A stretch of DNA of 64,000 nt from Pedobacter sp. MR2016-24 (GTDB lineage Bacteria > Bacteroidota > Bacteroidia > Sphingobacteriales > Sphingobacteriaceae), in NCBI RefSeq assembly GCF_026239655.1, contig NZ_JAPIVO010000006.1:186001-250000 (forward strand). The letters run 5' to 3'. Positions 45,249 through 55,541 of this stretch are shown piece by piece (the first letter of the stretch is position 1; every line of letters starts with the position of its first letter). A program made the translations under genes and the position numbers. Under the pieces are notes generated by a model. That model ran no database searches. It was given only the letters and a program-made list of their open reading frames with translations, and was not told the DNA's origin.

Positions 45249-47585
45249 ATGAATACTAGTCAGGAATTTACTGAAGATCCGTTGTTCGGATCTGGGAACA
45301 AATTTGATTTTAAGAAGTATCTGGCTAAGGTGAAGCAAAACTGGTATTGGCTGCTGATCTCTTTAATTTTCTTCGTCCTGGTATCTTATTTATATATCAG
45401 ATATGCTACGCCGATTTATAGTACTACTGCCAGCGTGCTGATTAAAGAAGATGAGAACGCCAGTGGTGAGAGTGGTCTGCTGAAAGCTTTTGGTGGTGAT
45501 ATGGCGCCAACGAGCAGCACGGAAACAGAAGCGGAGATCTTTAAGACGCAAATGCTGATGGAACGGGTAGTAAAGAAGCTGAATGCCAATATCATTTATT
45601 TTGCGAAAGGTAAGGTGAAGGACGTGGAACTGGACGAAGCTCCTTTCAAAGTGCATGTATTAGATAACCCGGAAGCAAAAGCTGCCGGGGGTTTTAATGT
45701 AGAAGTGAAGGATGGTAAATACAAGCTGCAGGGTAATAACTGGAACAAGACAGTCAATTTATATGAAGCGGTTGCCGTACCAGGGCTCGGTAATATTCAG
45801 CTTGAACGTGGGGAACTGAAAGCGGAGCCTGGAAAAATATATGCAGTAAGTGTAGTGCCTGTTAAAGCGGTGGTTGGTTCCTTCCTGAAAAAATTACAGG
45901 TAGCGATACCGAGTAAGCAGGTAAATATCATTAACCTGAGTTTTTCTTCTCCATTGCCGGCATATTCAGAAGTGATTTTAAATACTTTAATAGAAACGTA
46001 TATACAATCCAATATTCTGGATAAAAATACGGTTGCAGATAGCACGATCTCTTTTATCAACGAGCGATTAATGCTGGTGAGCTCTGAACTGAGCAGGGTG
46101 GAAGGAAATGTGGAAGCTTTCAGAAAAGAGAATAAGGTAACGGATATTGCTGCGCAATCTGCACAGCTGATCACCTCTTCTAGTGAGTCTGTAAATGAAC
46201 TGGCCAAAGTGGAAACACAGTTGAGTATCATTGGCTCACTGGAGCAATACCTTGGTGATGAAGGGAATGCGGAGCGGGTAATGCCAAGTGGGGTATTCCT
46301 GGAAGATCCGAATTTTACTGCTTTGATGGAGCGTTACAATACCATTGTATTGGAAAAAGAGCGCAGCAAATTGAGCCAGACAGAGGGCAACCCTTATGTA
46401 CAGAACCTGAACACACAGATTGCGGGCGTACGCAGTGACATGCTGAAGAGTATCGGAAGTCTGAAAAGATCGCTCACGATTGCAAAGAATTCTGTGCAGG
46501 GCAGAACAAATAAAATGGATAATCAGGCCGGAAAGGTACCTACTATTCAGCGTAAATATCTGGATTTGGAGCGTCAGCAACAGATCAAACAGGAGTTATA
46601 CGTTTTCCTGCTGCAAAAGAAGGAAGAGACCGCTATTTCTAAAACATCGAATATTTCCAATTGTAAAGTCATCGAGAAACCAATATCAACCGGCCCAATC
46701 AGCCCGAATGGCAAGTCCATTATCGGGTATGGAATTTTCGCAGGTTTGTTTCTTCCCTTAGGAATTATTTACCTGTTGGATATCCTGAACACGACTGTCA
46801 AATCTAAAGATGATATTCTCGCAGCAACGCATGTACCAGTGATAGCGGAGATTGGCATAAGTGACTCTGCAGAGACTATTGTAGTGGGCAATCATTCACG
46901 AACGGCTATTTCGGAACAATTCAGAAACCTGCGGACGAGTCTGTCATTCTTCCTCAAGGAAGGAGAAAAAACAATTCTGATCACTTCAAGTATGGGTGGG
47001 GAAGGTAAGTCTTTCTGCTCGATCAATCTGGCTGCTACTATTGCACTGACGGGGAAAAAGGTAGTGATCATGGAGATGGACTTAAGGAAACCTAATCTGT
47101 CTAATAAATTTAATCTGAGTAACAAGGTAGGATACACGAATTTTATTACTTCTCCGGCTGTGGAGATCAGTGATATAGTAGTGCCTTCAGGGATTCAGGA
47201 TAATTTATTTGTCATTGGTTCGGGACCTATTCCGCCAAATCCTGCAGAATTAATACTGAATGAGCGCCTGGGAATCTTAATGGCTGCGCTGAAAGCTGAT
47301 TTTGATTATATTATTGTGGATGCACCGCCGCTGGGACTGGTGACGGATGCACAGTTATTGAGTACGCATGCAAATCTGACCTTATATGTTGTTCGTGAGA
47401 ATTATACGCATAAGGAACAACTGGAAATTACGGAGGACATTTTCAGGACTAAAAAGATAGAACGAATGACCATTCTGCTGAATGGCGCTGCGATCAATAA
47501 GAACTATGGTTATGGCTATGGTTACGGTAATGAAGAAGAAACGGCTACTGATTCATTTAAAAAGTTTTTCAAAAAATCAAAATAG
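45249..47585 (+). CDS. Wzc-type chain-length determinant with tyrosine autokinase domain (right copy)
   Basis: The 778-residue protein has the Wzz domain (membrane segment WYWLLISLIFFVLVSYLYI near 32), a long coiled-coil region, a second membrane segment (SIIGYGIFAGLFLPLGIIYL near 495) and the kinase. The kinase has Walker A TSSMGGEGKSF near 575, Walker A' VVIMEMDLRKP near 600 and Walker B YIIVDAPP near 687. The tail holds a run of tyrosines alternating with glycine (YGYGYGYG), the autophosphorylation cluster and likely target of the PHP phosphatase two genes upstream. Sequence divergence from the left copy is large, so the two are not a recent duplication. Confidence 0.93.
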   Translation: MNTSQEFTEDPLFGSGNKFDFKKYLAKVKQNWYWLLISLIFFVLVSYLYIRYATPIYSTTASVLIKEDENASGESGLLKAFGGDMAPTSSTETEAEIFKTQMLMERVVKKLNANIIYFAKGKVKDVELDEAPFKVHVLDNPEAKAAGGFNVEVKDGKYKLQGNNWNKTVNLYEAVAVPGLGNIQLERGELKAEPGKIYAVSVVPVKAVVGSFLKKLQVAIPSKQVNIINLSFSSPLPAYSEVILNTLIETYIQSNILDKNTVADSTISFINERLMLVSSELSRVEGNVEAFRKENKVTDIAAQSAQLITSSSESVNELAKVETQLSIIGSLEQYLGDEGNAERVMPSGVFLEDPNFTALMERYNTIVLEKERSKLSQTEGNPYVQNLNTQIAGVRSDMLKSIGSLKRSLTIAKNSVQGRTNKMDNQAGKVPTIQRKYLDLERQQQIKQELYVFLLQKKEETAISKTSNISNCKVIEKPISTGPISPNGKSIIGYGIFAGLFLPLGIIYLLDILNTTVKSKDDILAATHVPVIAEIGISDSAETIVVGNHSRTAISEQFRNLRTSLSFFLKEGEKTILITSSMGGEGKSFCSINLAATIALTGKKVVIMEMDLRKPNLSNKFNLSNKVGYTNFITSPAVEISDIVVPSGIQDNLFVIGSGPIPPNPAELILNERLGILMAALKADFDYIIVDAPPLGLVTDAQLLSTHANLTLYVVRENYTHKEQLEITEDIFRTKKIERMTILLNGAAINKNYGYGYGYGNEEETATDSFKKFFKKSK

Positions 47586-47606
47586 GTAAATCTAATCAAT
47601 AATAAT

Positions 47607-48701
47607 ATGATGATGTCTTATATACAGGTTCAGCACAGATTAAGGAATATCAAACAGAAAATATCTGGTGTTGAAGTCGGCGTAGTTGGTGGTTATCATG
47701 GGGGTAATCTGGGTGATATTGCCCTGGGCACATCGGTTACATCGGTACTGGAAGAAGAACAGATCAAAACTGGTATGCAGACGATTTACAACCTGGACAA
47801 ATGGCCGAAAGCACCTTATGCAATTGTTGGCGGTGGAGCGGTGGGTTATGCGGATTCCTTAACGCGGGTAGCTGAACGCTATAAGGGAGACTTCCATAAG
47901 GTTTCTTTATTGGGGGTCGACTTTAATGAGAAATCATATCCGGAGGTATGCCTTGAGCTGATCAGAAAAGCTGCTTATGTAAGTGGCAGAAGTGAAGCGC
48001 AGGCGGAAAAATTAAAGACAATGACGGGGAGACAGGATATCCATTTCCATCCTGATATTGCTTTTTCTTTGTACCCTGACTTCTGTGAAAAAGAACGTGC
48101 AAAGGTAAGGAGTGATAAACCAGGAAAATTACTGGTCAATATTATCCCGCTGTACGGCAAACTGATCAATGGTGAAATTGTAGCATCTGATCAATATAAA
48201 GAAGAAAGACCAGCGCTTTATGCAGCTTACGAACAGATGCATAGTACTTATAAAGCACTCGTGAGAAATGTGGTGGAGAAGGCTATCGCTGATGGACTAA
48301 CGGTGGAAACGATTCCTTTTACTCCGGATGATGAAGCATTTGGTAAGTCTCTGCTGGAAGGTCTGGAAGTAAAACATGCTAAATACCATGCTGATCCGCT
48401 ACGTATGATCAAACACATGGCTACCGCAACCAGAGTTTTTGCAACGAGATACCATACTACAATATTTGCTTTGAAGTTGGGAATTCCTCTATATCCGGTT
48501 GCATATGCGGTTAAAAATGAACTGCTTTTTAAAGAGCTTGGAGTAAAAAGAGCAGATTTTATCTCTTCAGATGACCTGGCGGCAGGTTGTAATCCTAATC
48601 TGGAAACGATCAAGGTAGATGTGGATGTGATCAAAAATTATGAAATGAAAAGTCGTGCTGCAATTGTAGCATCGGTCAAGGCACTTAAAGTAAAGGTCTA
48701 A
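47607..48701 (+). CDS. Polysaccharide pyruvyl transferase family protein
   Basis: The 364-residue product has the PF04230-type layout: VGVVGGYHGGNLGDIALGTS near residue 24, AIVGGGAVGYADS near 70, and the C-terminal RVFATRYHTTIFALKLGIP near 275-293. That last block is the conserved RxH region shared by CsaB/WcaK-type enzymes. It probably adds pyruvate ketals from phosphoenolpyruvate to sugars of the exopolysaccharide, giving it negative charge. Several ATG codons lie at the start (47607, 47610, 47613). The stop overlaps the flippase start (TAATG). Confidence 0.85.
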   Translation: MMMSYIQVQHRLRNIKQKISGVEVGVVGGYHGGNLGDIALGTSVTSVLEEEQIKTGMQTIYNLDKWPKAPYAIVGGGAVGYADSLTRVAERYKGDFHKVSLLGVDFNEKSYPEVCLELIRKAAYVSGRSEAQAEKLKTMTGRQDIHFHPDIAFSLYPDFCEKERAKVRSDKPGKLLVNIIPLYGKLINGEIVASDQYKEERPALYAAYEQMHSTYKALVRNVVEKAIADGLTVETIPFTPDDEAFGKSLLEGLEVKHAKYHADPLRMIKHMATATRVFATRYHTTIFALKLGIPLYPVAYAVKNELLFKELGVKRADFISSDDLAAGCNPNLETIKVDVDVIKNYEMKSRAAIVASVKALKVKV

Positions 48702-49999
48702 TGAGGGGTATCAGTCAGCGTATTCTTGCTCATCCTAAATATTCAAAGTCCCTGGAATGGGGGAAATTGATTTTTATGACTGGTGCTGCACAAGTATTGG
48801 TGCAGGCGACAGGCTTGCTGACGGGTATATTTATTATCAGAATGCTGCCTACTCAGGAATATGCCTTCTATACACTGGCAAATACGATGCTGGGTACCAT
48901 GACGATTCTGGCAGATGGAGGAATCAGCTCTGGAGTGATGTCACAGGGGGGGAAGATTTGGCGCGACAGGACAGAATTAGGTAAGGTACTCGTAACCGGA
49001 ATGGAACTGCGAAAGAAATTCGCTGTTTTTAGTCTGCTGGTAGCCGTGCCTGTACTGGTGTATTTGTTATGGTTACAACATGCACAGCCCTGGGTAATTA
49101 TATTGATTGTTGCGGCACTGATTCCAGCTTTTTTTTCTGCTTTATCAGACTCGCTGCTGGAAACCATTCCGAAGTTACATCAGGATATTAAGCCTTTGCA
49201 GGCTAATCAGGCTAAAGTTGGACTTTTCCGCCTTTTTCTTTCTTCGGCATCGGTATTCATTTTTCCTTTCACTTTTATTGCGTTGCTGGCGAATGGAATT
49301 CCGAGGATCATCGGCAATTTCAGGTTGAGAAAGATGGCATTGCGGTTTGCAGATACAAGTCAACCAGTAGATCCGGTTTATCAGACTGAAATCCTGAAGA
49401 TGGTAAAGAGAAGACTGCCGGGCGCAATTTATTACTGTCTTTCGGGTCAGATAACAGTATGGCTGATTTCTATTCTGGGAACGACCAGGGCGATTGCACA
49501 GGTGGGTGCGCTTAGCAGATTGGGAATGGTATTGAGTGTATTTACTGTATTATTCGCTACGCTGGTAGTACCGAGGTTTGCAAGGGCTGCAAGCAATAAG
49601 ATATTGCTGACCAGTAATTTTGTAAAAATTATTGTTGTCCTGGTGGCTGTTTGTACAATAATTATGGGCATTGTTTATGTCTTCCCTGATCAATTGTTAT
49701 GGATATTGGGTAAGCAATATGCTGATCTTTCGGGCGCACTTCTTTTTAGTATTTTGGGAAGCTGTCTGGCACTGATTACGGGTTGTATCTTTAGTCTCTC
49801 CACTAGTCGTGGATGGGTTATCAATCCGGCCATTTCCATTCCTGTAAACCTGATCACAGTTGTTGCGGGCATCATATTCATGGATATATCTACGCTAAAT
49901 GGTGTGTTATTAATGAACATAATGGTTTCTTCTGGTCAGCTATTATTACTACTGGCCTTTTTCATAATTAAACTTAATGGAATTAAAGATGACGAATAG
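48701..49999 (+). CDS. Wzx-type flippase of the right-hand operon
   Basis: This 432-residue membrane protein has about 12 hydrophobic segments. IFMTGAAQVLVQATGLLTGI near residue 25 and TQEYAFYTLANTMLGTMTIL near 50 are typical of MOP-superfamily flippases. It would move the exopolysaccharide repeat unit started by WcaJ to the periplasm. It overlaps the pyruvyltransferase stop by one base and the following acetyltransferase by about ten. AT content is much lower than for the flippase at 16144-17547. Confidence 0.85.
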   Translation: MRGISQRILAHPKYSKSLEWGKLIFMTGAAQVLVQATGLLTGIFIIRMLPTQEYAFYTLANTMLGTMTILADGGISSGVMSQGGKIWRDRTELGKVLVTGMELRKKFAVFSLLVAVPVLVYLLWLQHAQPWVIILIVAALIPAFFSALSDSLLETIPKLHQDIKPLQANQAKVGLFRLFLSSASVFIFPFTFIALLANGIPRIIGNFRLRKMALRFADTSQPVDPVYQTEILKMVKRRLPGAIYYCLSGQITVWLISILGTTRAIAQVGALSRLGMVLSVFTVLFATLVVPRFARAASNKILLTSNFVKIIVVLVAVCTIIMGIVYVFPDQLLWILGKQYADLSGALLFSILGSCLALITGCIFSLSTSRGWVINPAISIPVNLITVVAGIIFMDISTLNGVLLMNIMVSSGQLLLLLAFFIIKLNGIKDDE

Positions 50000-50582
50000 C
50001 CTCTTTGACCGATCAATATTTTTTGTACGTAATAAGATTTTCAGGAAGCTGGGAATGTTTGTCCGTACTTCTTATTATGGTTTAATAGGATTGAAAACGG
50101 GTAAAAATACGAGACTAGCACCTTTAAAGGTAACATGGCCACATCAGGTAATTGTTGGGGATAACTGCACATTGGAAGATGATATATTTTTCAAATTCGA
50201 TGGTATCTGGAAGCAGGGCCCTTCTATTAAAATCAAAAATCGTGTTTTTATTGGTGCCGGATGTGAGTTTAACATTCGATTGGGAATTGAAATAGGAGAT
50301 GATGGACTGATTGCGTCAGGATGTAAGTTTATTGACCATGATCATGGTTTTGCTTATGGTGAATTGGTGAGGACGCAACAAGGAACTGAAATACCTATTA
50401 AAATTGGTAAGGACGTATGGTTGGGTTGTAATGTAATCGTTTTAAAAGGTGTAGTGATTAATGATGGTGCTATCATTGCCGCAGAGTCCGTTGTGACTAA
50501 ATCTGTACCAAAGGAAGAGATCTGGGGCGGCGTCCCTGCAAGGAAGATTGGAATGAGAAAACGTGAAAGTGAACATATTTAA
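49989..50582 (+). CDS. Hexapeptide-repeat acyltransferase
   Basis: I choose ATG 49989 (MTNSLFDRSIFF), although an in-frame ATG lies at 49977; both overlap the flippase end. The roughly 197-residue product shows left-handed beta-helix repeats: VIVGDNCTLEDDIFFKF, FIGAGCEFNIRLGIEIGDDG and GKDVWLGCNVIVLKGVVIN. The catalytic histidine region is FIDHDHGFAYGE near 105. It probably acetylates a sugar of the repeat unit, using acetyl-CoA. A second such gene, WcaF-like, lies further down. Confidence 0.85.
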   Translation: MTNSLFDRSIFFVRNKIFRKLGMFVRTSYYGLIGLKTGKNTRLAPLKVTWPHQVIVGDNCTLEDDIFFKFDGIWKQGPSIKIKNRVFIGAGCEFNIRLGIEIGDDGLIASGCKFIDHDHGFAYGELVRTQQGTEIPIKIGKDVWLGCNVIVLKGVVINDGAIIAAESVVTKSVPKEEIWGGVPARKIGMRKRESEHI

Positions 50583-50611
50583 TAAAAAAAGAACATCAGC
50601 GGGTGCACAAT

Positions 50612-51751
50612 ATGGCTAAAATGAAAATTGTATTTATCTGCGGATCTTTTGAACCTGGACATGATGGAGTTGGGGATTATTTGAGGCTTTTATGTCTTGA
50701 ATTAATGCTCAATGGGATTGATGTTGCTGTAGCAGCAATCAATGACCGTCATTTGAAGGGCGAACTGGAAACAATCAATGCAGGTGATGCAAATCATGTT
50801 GCTGCACTTCGGATTCCTGCTGGATTGACGGCAGTGAATAGAATGGAGATATTGAGAAAGTATATAGCTGAATTCAATCCTGATTGGATAAGTCTGCAAT
50901 ATGTGGCTTTCTCCTTTCATGATAAGGGTCTTGACTTTGGACTGAACAATATGCTGATGGACGTAGGGAAAGGGAAAAAGTGGGAAGTGATGTTTCATGA
51001 AATTGCTGTAGGGATGTACAAAGGCGCAAGTGTGAAAGAGGTATTATGGGGCAAAGTGCAATTGTACCTGGTAAAGCAGCTGTTGAGAAAACTGAAACCG
51101 GTAGTACATACCACTAATATGGTTTACCTGGAACAGTTGAAAAGAATGGGGGCAAAAGCTCGTCTGTTGCCATTGTTTTCTAATATTCCTGTAGTTTCTC
51201 CGGAGCAGGTACAGGAAAAACTGAGAACAACACATCATAGGCGTGAAACGATCAATATTGTGGTATTCGGGAGTATATACCCTGATGCCCCAATTGAATC
51301 ATTTGCTGCCCGGGCAAAAGCTTATGCGGACCTGAATGATGTCAAAATTAAGCTGATAATCATTGGCAGGAGTGGCAATGAGCTTGAACGCTGGATGAAG
51401 ATCTGGACGGGAGCCGGTCTGGATGCTGAATGCTTAGGAAAACTGAGTGAAAAAAGCATATCTGAAATATTAACGGAAGCTGAGTTCGGAATTTTTACAA
51501 CGCCTTTATCACTGGCTGAAAAAAGTGGTTCCGTTGCAGCGATGAGAGCACATGGTGTTCATTTACTGGCTGTATCACGTGACCGCGCCTATGGTGGAAT
51601 CGGAGCCGTAAACAATCTTTACGGCATCTCTGCATTCGATGGAGGCTCCCTGGATGATTTTTTTAATGGAGAAAAGGATTTTTCCTACAACCCATCCCTG
51701 GCAGGTACAGCTAAACAGTTTGTTGATGACCTGTCAGTAAATATAGAATAA
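50612..51751 (+). CDS. GT-B glycosyltransferase
   Basis: The frame can start at GTG 50603, ATG 50612 or ATG 50621; I use 50612. The product opens MKIVFICGSFEPGHDGVGDY, a typical GT-B first strand and glycine loop, with WISLQYVAFSFHDKG near 95 and the second lobe beginning at INIVVFGSIYPDAPIESFA near 215. The region EFGIFTTPLSLAEKSGSVAA near 290 stands where family 4 enzymes have their donor-binding motif, but the E-x7-E pattern is weak. The family is therefore uncertain, while the glycosyltransferase role is likely. Confidence 0.75.
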   Translation: MAKMKIVFICGSFEPGHDGVGDYLRLLCLELMLNGIDVAVAAINDRHLKGELETINAGDANHVAALRIPAGLTAVNRMEILRKYIAEFNPDWISLQYVAFSFHDKGLDFGLNNMLMDVGKGKKWEVMFHEIAVGMYKGASVKEVLWGKVQLYLVKQLLRKLKPVVHTTNMVYLEQLKRMGAKARLLPLFSNIPVVSPEQVQEKLRTTHHRRETINIVVFGSIYPDAPIESFAARAKAYADLNDVKIKLIIIGRSGNELERWMKIWTGAGLDAECLGKLSEKSISEILTEAEFGIFTTPLSLAEKSGSVAAMRAHGVHLLAVSRDRAYGGIGAVNNLYGISAFDGGSLDDFFNGEKDFSYNPSLAGTAKQFVDDLSVNIE

Positions 51752-51821
51752 TGATCTGGGGATAACCCGGCTTTGATAACATAACCACTTTAGCATAAAA
51801 TAAAGGATATAGAATTTGATA

Positions 51822-53123
51822 ATGCAAAACACAAGGGATAAAAGATTAATGGAAAATAAAGATGAAGACCTCTGGTTAAAACGGGGGGTCTGGATCTATT
51901 TTTTTCTGCTGATTTTTGAAGGCGCACTGCGGAAGTGGCTGGTTCCTTCGCTGGCAACTCCTTTACTGGTAGTGCGTGATCCTGTTGCGATATGGTTGAT
52001 TTACCAGGTTTGGAGAAAGGGTAAACTGACGAATACATTTTTATTGACGGCAATGGTAGTAATTACGGTGATCAGTGTGATTACCACGCTCTTATTTGGA
52101 CACGGAAATTTACCTGTAGCGGTGTTTGGTGCAAGAATATTGCTGGTTCACTTTCCGCTGATGTTTGTCATCGGGCGGATCTTTAAAAAAGAGGATGTGC
52201 TGGAGATGGGCAAAATGATTTTAATGATTGCTATCCCGATGGCATTGCTGATTGCAGTACAGTTTTATAGTCCCCAGGCCTCTTTTGTAAACCGCGGTAT
52301 TGGTGATAATACAGAAGGAGGCGGGTTTAGTGGTGCAATGGGTTATTTCCGTCCACCGGGAACATTCTCTTTTACTACGGGAGTTACCTTGTTTTTCTCC
52401 TTATGTGCTCCATTTGTGATCTATTTCTGGTTTAATACAGGAATGAATAAGATTTTATTGATTATGGCGACTGCAGCTGTTTTAGCTTCTATTCCCCTAT
52501 CAATTAGTCGCACGCTCTTCTTTAGTATAGGTATCACTCTTGTATTTACTGTGATAGGTGTATTGAGAAACGGAAAATATGCAGGAAAGGTAATTATGGC
52601 GGGTGTGCTGATCACTCTTTCCCTGCTGATCCTCATCCAGCTACCTTTCTTTCAAACAGCTATAGAAGTATTTACTTCGAGGTTTACAAATGCGAGTGAT
52701 AGTGAGGGTGGTTTACAGGGAACCTTAGGAAACAGGTACATAGGTTTAATGACAAAAGCATTAAGCAGCTCATTTGATCAGCCTTTTTTTGGATACGGAA
52801 TCGGTATGGGAACTAATGTGGGAGCTATGCTGATCAGCGGACGTACGACTTTCCTGATTTCTGAGGAAGAGTGGGGAAGAGTATTGGGGGAGATGGGCAC
52901 AATTATGGGTTTGGGTGTGATTTTTATCAGGCTTGGCTTATCATTCAAACTTTTTGCAGCTGGATTTAAAAAACTGGCTGATGGCGATTTGTTACCCTGG
53001 TTACTGTTGAGTTTTGGCTTACTGGTGATCCCGCAGGGACAATGGGCGCAGCCGACAAATCTTGGGTTTAGTACATTAATTGGGGGGCTGATTATCGCTT
53101 CCTTCAATACCAAAAAAATATGA
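51822..53123 (+). CDS. O-antigen ligase/Wzy-type polymerase
   Basis: I use ATG 51822, since the frame's TTG at 51816 lies directly before it. The roughly 433-residue membrane protein has 10 to 12 hydrophobic segments. A large periplasmic loop falls between about 150 and 190 (FVNRGIGDNTEGGGFSGAM, PPGTFSFTTG), and another stretch near 285-330 contains RFTNASDSEGGLQGTLGNRY. This fits the Wzy_C/O-antigen ligase fold. In this operon it most likely polymerises the exopolysaccharide. The next GT4 gene overlaps its end by four bases. Confidence 0.8.
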   Translation: MQNTRDKRLMENKDEDLWLKRGVWIYFFLLIFEGALRKWLVPSLATPLLVVRDPVAIWLIYQVWRKGKLTNTFLLTAMVVITVISVITTLLFGHGNLPVAVFGARILLVHFPLMFVIGRIFKKEDVLEMGKMILMIAIPMALLIAVQFYSPQASFVNRGIGDNTEGGGFSGAMGYFRPPGTFSFTTGVTLFFSLCAPFVIYFWFNTGMNKILLIMATAAVLASIPLSISRTLFFSIGITLVFTVIGVLRNGKYAGKVIMAGVLITLSLLILIQLPFFQTAIEVFTSRFTNASDSEGGLQGTLGNRYIGLMTKALSSSFDQPFFGYGIGMGTNVGAMLISGRTTFLISEEEWGRVLGEMGTIMGLGVIFIRLGLSFKLFAAGFKKLADGDLLPWLLLSFGLLVIPQGQWAQPTNLGFSTLIGGLIIASFNTKKI

Positions 53124-54379
53124 AGATAATAGTTTCGCATCCTTCTGGTAATGCCAATGTGCGTGCAGCAGCAGTTGCCTGCGCAAAGGCGGGAATTTTA
53201 TCTAAATTTTATACCAGTATAGCGGTATTTAAGGGCACTTTACTGGATAAGCTGAGTGGTTTTGGCCCTTTAGCTGAATTAAACAGAAGGCGTTTCGATA
53301 CAACTTTACACCAGGCTACAGGGGTATGGCCATTGCGTGAACTGGGTCGTTTATTGTCGATCAAGTTCGGATTTAAGCAGCTGATCAAACATGAGGTAGG
53401 CCTTTTTAGTGTGGATGCGGTTTGGAATAATTTCGACAAGCGTGTGGCTGCTGTGTTGAAACAGGAAAAGAAAGCAGGTTTGAATGCAGTATATGCTTAT
53501 GAGGACGGTGCTTTAAATTCTTTTGCAGTAGCAAAGGAACTAAACCTGATCTGTATTTATGATTTACCTATAGGTTACTGGAAGGCAGCCAAAATCTTGT
53601 TGACTGCGGAGCAGGAAAGATGGCCGGAATGGGCGCCTACTTTAACAGGATTGCGTAATTCCGATGAAAAGTTAAAAAGGAAAGATGAAGAGCTGAGGCT
53701 GGCTGATCAGATTTTAGTAGCCAGTTCTTTCACGGCTAAAACTTTGAATGAATATGAAGGGAAGCTGTGTCCAGTAACGGTGATACCTTATGGATTTCCG
53801 CCGGTAGTGTCTGACAGAAAATATAATGATGATGCGAAAAAGCCATTGAAATTATTATTTGTAGGCGGACTGTCGCAGCGTAAGGGTATTGCGGACTTAT
53901 TTGCTGCAGTGGATGGGATTGGTGAAAGGGTAGAGCTGACTGTTGTCGGAAAGAAGACTGTTGGGGATTGCACTGCACTGGAAGAAGCGCTGGGCAGGCA
54001 TAAATGGATTCCTAGTTTACCACACCATGAGGTACTGAGCCTGATGCAGGAACATGATGTATTGGTTTTTCCTTCTTTATTTGAAGGCTTTGGTCTGGTG
54101 ATTACTGAAGCCATGTCTCAGGGAACACCGGTGATTACAACTGACCGTACAGCGGGACCTGACCTGATTACGGATGGAGAGAATGGCTGGATTATCGAGG
54201 CAGGCTCTACGGTGGCCTTGCAGCAGGCCATAGAAAATTTGATTGGCAAGCCTGGTGTGATTGCTGCTGCAGGACGGGCAGCAATGGAAACAGCAAGGTT
54301 GAGACCATGGGAAAAATACGGACAGGAACTGTCTGACGCTATAGTGAAATTTAAAACGGATCGGGGAGCAGCATTATGA
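53120..54379 (+). CDS. Family 4 glycosyltransferase
   Basis: The 419-residue GT-B enzyme starts IIVSHPSGNANVRAAAVACA, has an inter-lobe strand LLFVGGLSQRKGIADLFAAV near 245, and shows the full family 4 signature EGFGLVITEAMSQGTPVITT near 320-340. It probably transfers a hexose to the growing repeat unit. It is coupled by ATGA overlaps with the polymerase gene before it and the next GT4 after it, so these enzymes are made together. Confidence 0.9.
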   Translation: MKIIVSHPSGNANVRAAAVACAKAGILSKFYTSIAVFKGTLLDKLSGFGPLAELNRRRFDTTLHQATGVWPLRELGRLLSIKFGFKQLIKHEVGLFSVDAVWNNFDKRVAAVLKQEKKAGLNAVYAYEDGALNSFAVAKELNLICIYDLPIGYWKAAKILLTAEQERWPEWAPTLTGLRNSDEKLKRKDEELRLADQILVASSFTAKTLNEYEGKLCPVTVIPYGFPPVVSDRKYNDDAKKPLKLLFVGGLSQRKGIADLFAAVDGIGERVELTVVGKKTVGDCTALEEALGRHKWIPSLPHHEVLSLMQEHDVLVFPSLFEGFGLVITEAMSQGTPVITTDRTAGPDLITDGENGWIIEAGSTVALQQAIENLIGKPGVIAAAGRAAMETARLRPWEKYGQELSDAIVKFKTDRGAAL

Positions 54380-55536
54380 AAATAGTTTTTTTTGCACATC
54401 CTTCTTTTCTTGGTTCACAGAGCATGCCGCGTTTTGTCCATATGCTTGCGGAAGGAATGCGGCAACGTGGTCATGAAACAGAAGTATGGCAGCCGGAAGC
54501 AAAGTTTTCAAAACTTCCTGTTGGAGGTTTTAAAAAATGGATGAGTTATATCGACCAGTATATTGTTTTTCCGGGGACAGTGAAAAAGCTATTAAAGACT
54601 CAGCCTGCTGATACCTTGTATGTAGTCACCGATCATGCATTGGGTCCTTATATACCATTGATTGCCGATCGTCTGCATGTAATTCATTGCCATGATTTTC
54701 TTGCCCAGCGCTCTGCATTGGGAGAGATCCCGGAAAATATCACTTCAGCAAGTGGTAAAAAATACCAGGCTTACATTAAAAATGGTTATAGTAAAGGAAG
54801 GAACTTCATTTCTGTATCTGAAAAGACGAGAACCGATCTGGAGCGTTTTATGGCGGTAAAACCGGAACGGTCAGAGATGGTATATAATGGCTTAAATCCT
54901 GCATTTGTACCGGCACCAGAAAATGTGTCAAGGTTGTCTTTGGGTAAAGAGCTCAACCTTGATCTGGCTAATGGGTATATCCTGCATGTGGGGGGCAACC
55001 AATGGTATAAAAACAGAACAGGCGTGATTGCGATTTATGATACCTGGAGAAAAAAACAGGAAGGTAATCTGCCCCTATTGCTGATAGGACCAAAACCTGC
55101 GGTTGCTTTGGAGGAAAAGAGAAATAATTCTGATTATAAAAATGATATCCACTTTATTGTGGGTGTGAGTGATGAAGTGGTTAAAAAGGCCTACGCCGGG
55201 GCGTCGGTTTTTCTGTTCCCTTCTATAGCTGAAGGTTTTGGCTGGCCGATAGCCGAAGCGATGGCATCGGGAACAGTGGTGATTACGACCAATGAAGCAC
55301 CCATGCTGGAAGTTGCTGGTGCGGCTGCTTTGCTGATAGACCGTCGTCCGCCGGGGAATGATGCTGAATGGGCAGAACAGGCTGCGGTGGTTTTACAGCA
55401 AGCTGTACAAATTCAGGGTGAAGAGAAGAAGGATTGGATAGAGAGAGGGGTTGAACACGTGAAACAGTTTAATCTGGAACATGCGCTGAACAGGATAGAG
55501 GAAATTTATAAAGAAGTATTAACTGCTAAGAACTGA
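54376..55536 (+). CDS. Family 4 glycosyltransferase
   Basis: The 386-residue GT-B enzyme starts KIVFFAHPSFLGSQSMPRFV. The inter-lobe strand is YILHVGGNQWYKNRTGVIAI near 195, and the donor-binding signature EGFGWPIAEAMASGTVVITT lies near 290-310, close to mannosyltransferases of the WbaZ/MtfB type. With ManC in the locus, mannose is a plausible donor sugar, which remains an inference. It starts inside the previous stop codon and is followed after five bases by another GT4. Confidence 0.9.
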   Translation: MKIVFFAHPSFLGSQSMPRFVHMLAEGMRQRGHETEVWQPEAKFSKLPVGGFKKWMSYIDQYIVFPGTVKKLLKTQPADTLYVVTDHALGPYIPLIADRLHVIHCHDFLAQRSALGEIPENITSASGKKYQAYIKNGYSKGRNFISVSEKTRTDLERFMAVKPERSEMVYNGLNPAFVPAPENVSRLSLGKELNLDLANGYILHVGGNQWYKNRTGVIAIYDTWRKKQEGNLPLLLIGPKPAVALEEKRNNSDYKNDIHFIVGVSDEVVKKAYAGASVFLFPSIAEGFGWPIAEAMASGTVVITTNEAPMLEVAGAAALLIDRRPPGNDAEWAEQAAVVLQQAVQIQGEEKKDWIERGVEHVKQFNLEHALNRIEEIYKEVLTAKN

Positions 55537-55541
55537 TCATC

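Noticed and set aside
45797..46231. A 144-residue minus-strand frame inside the right wzc gene
   Set aside because: Antisense to the coiled-coil part of Wzc and of low-complexity composition.
47503..47535. Short tandem repeat of glycine and tyrosine codons at the end of wzc
   Set aside because: Considered as a phase-variable DNA repeat, but it is not perfect and is the normal tyrosine-rich tail of a Wzc kinase.
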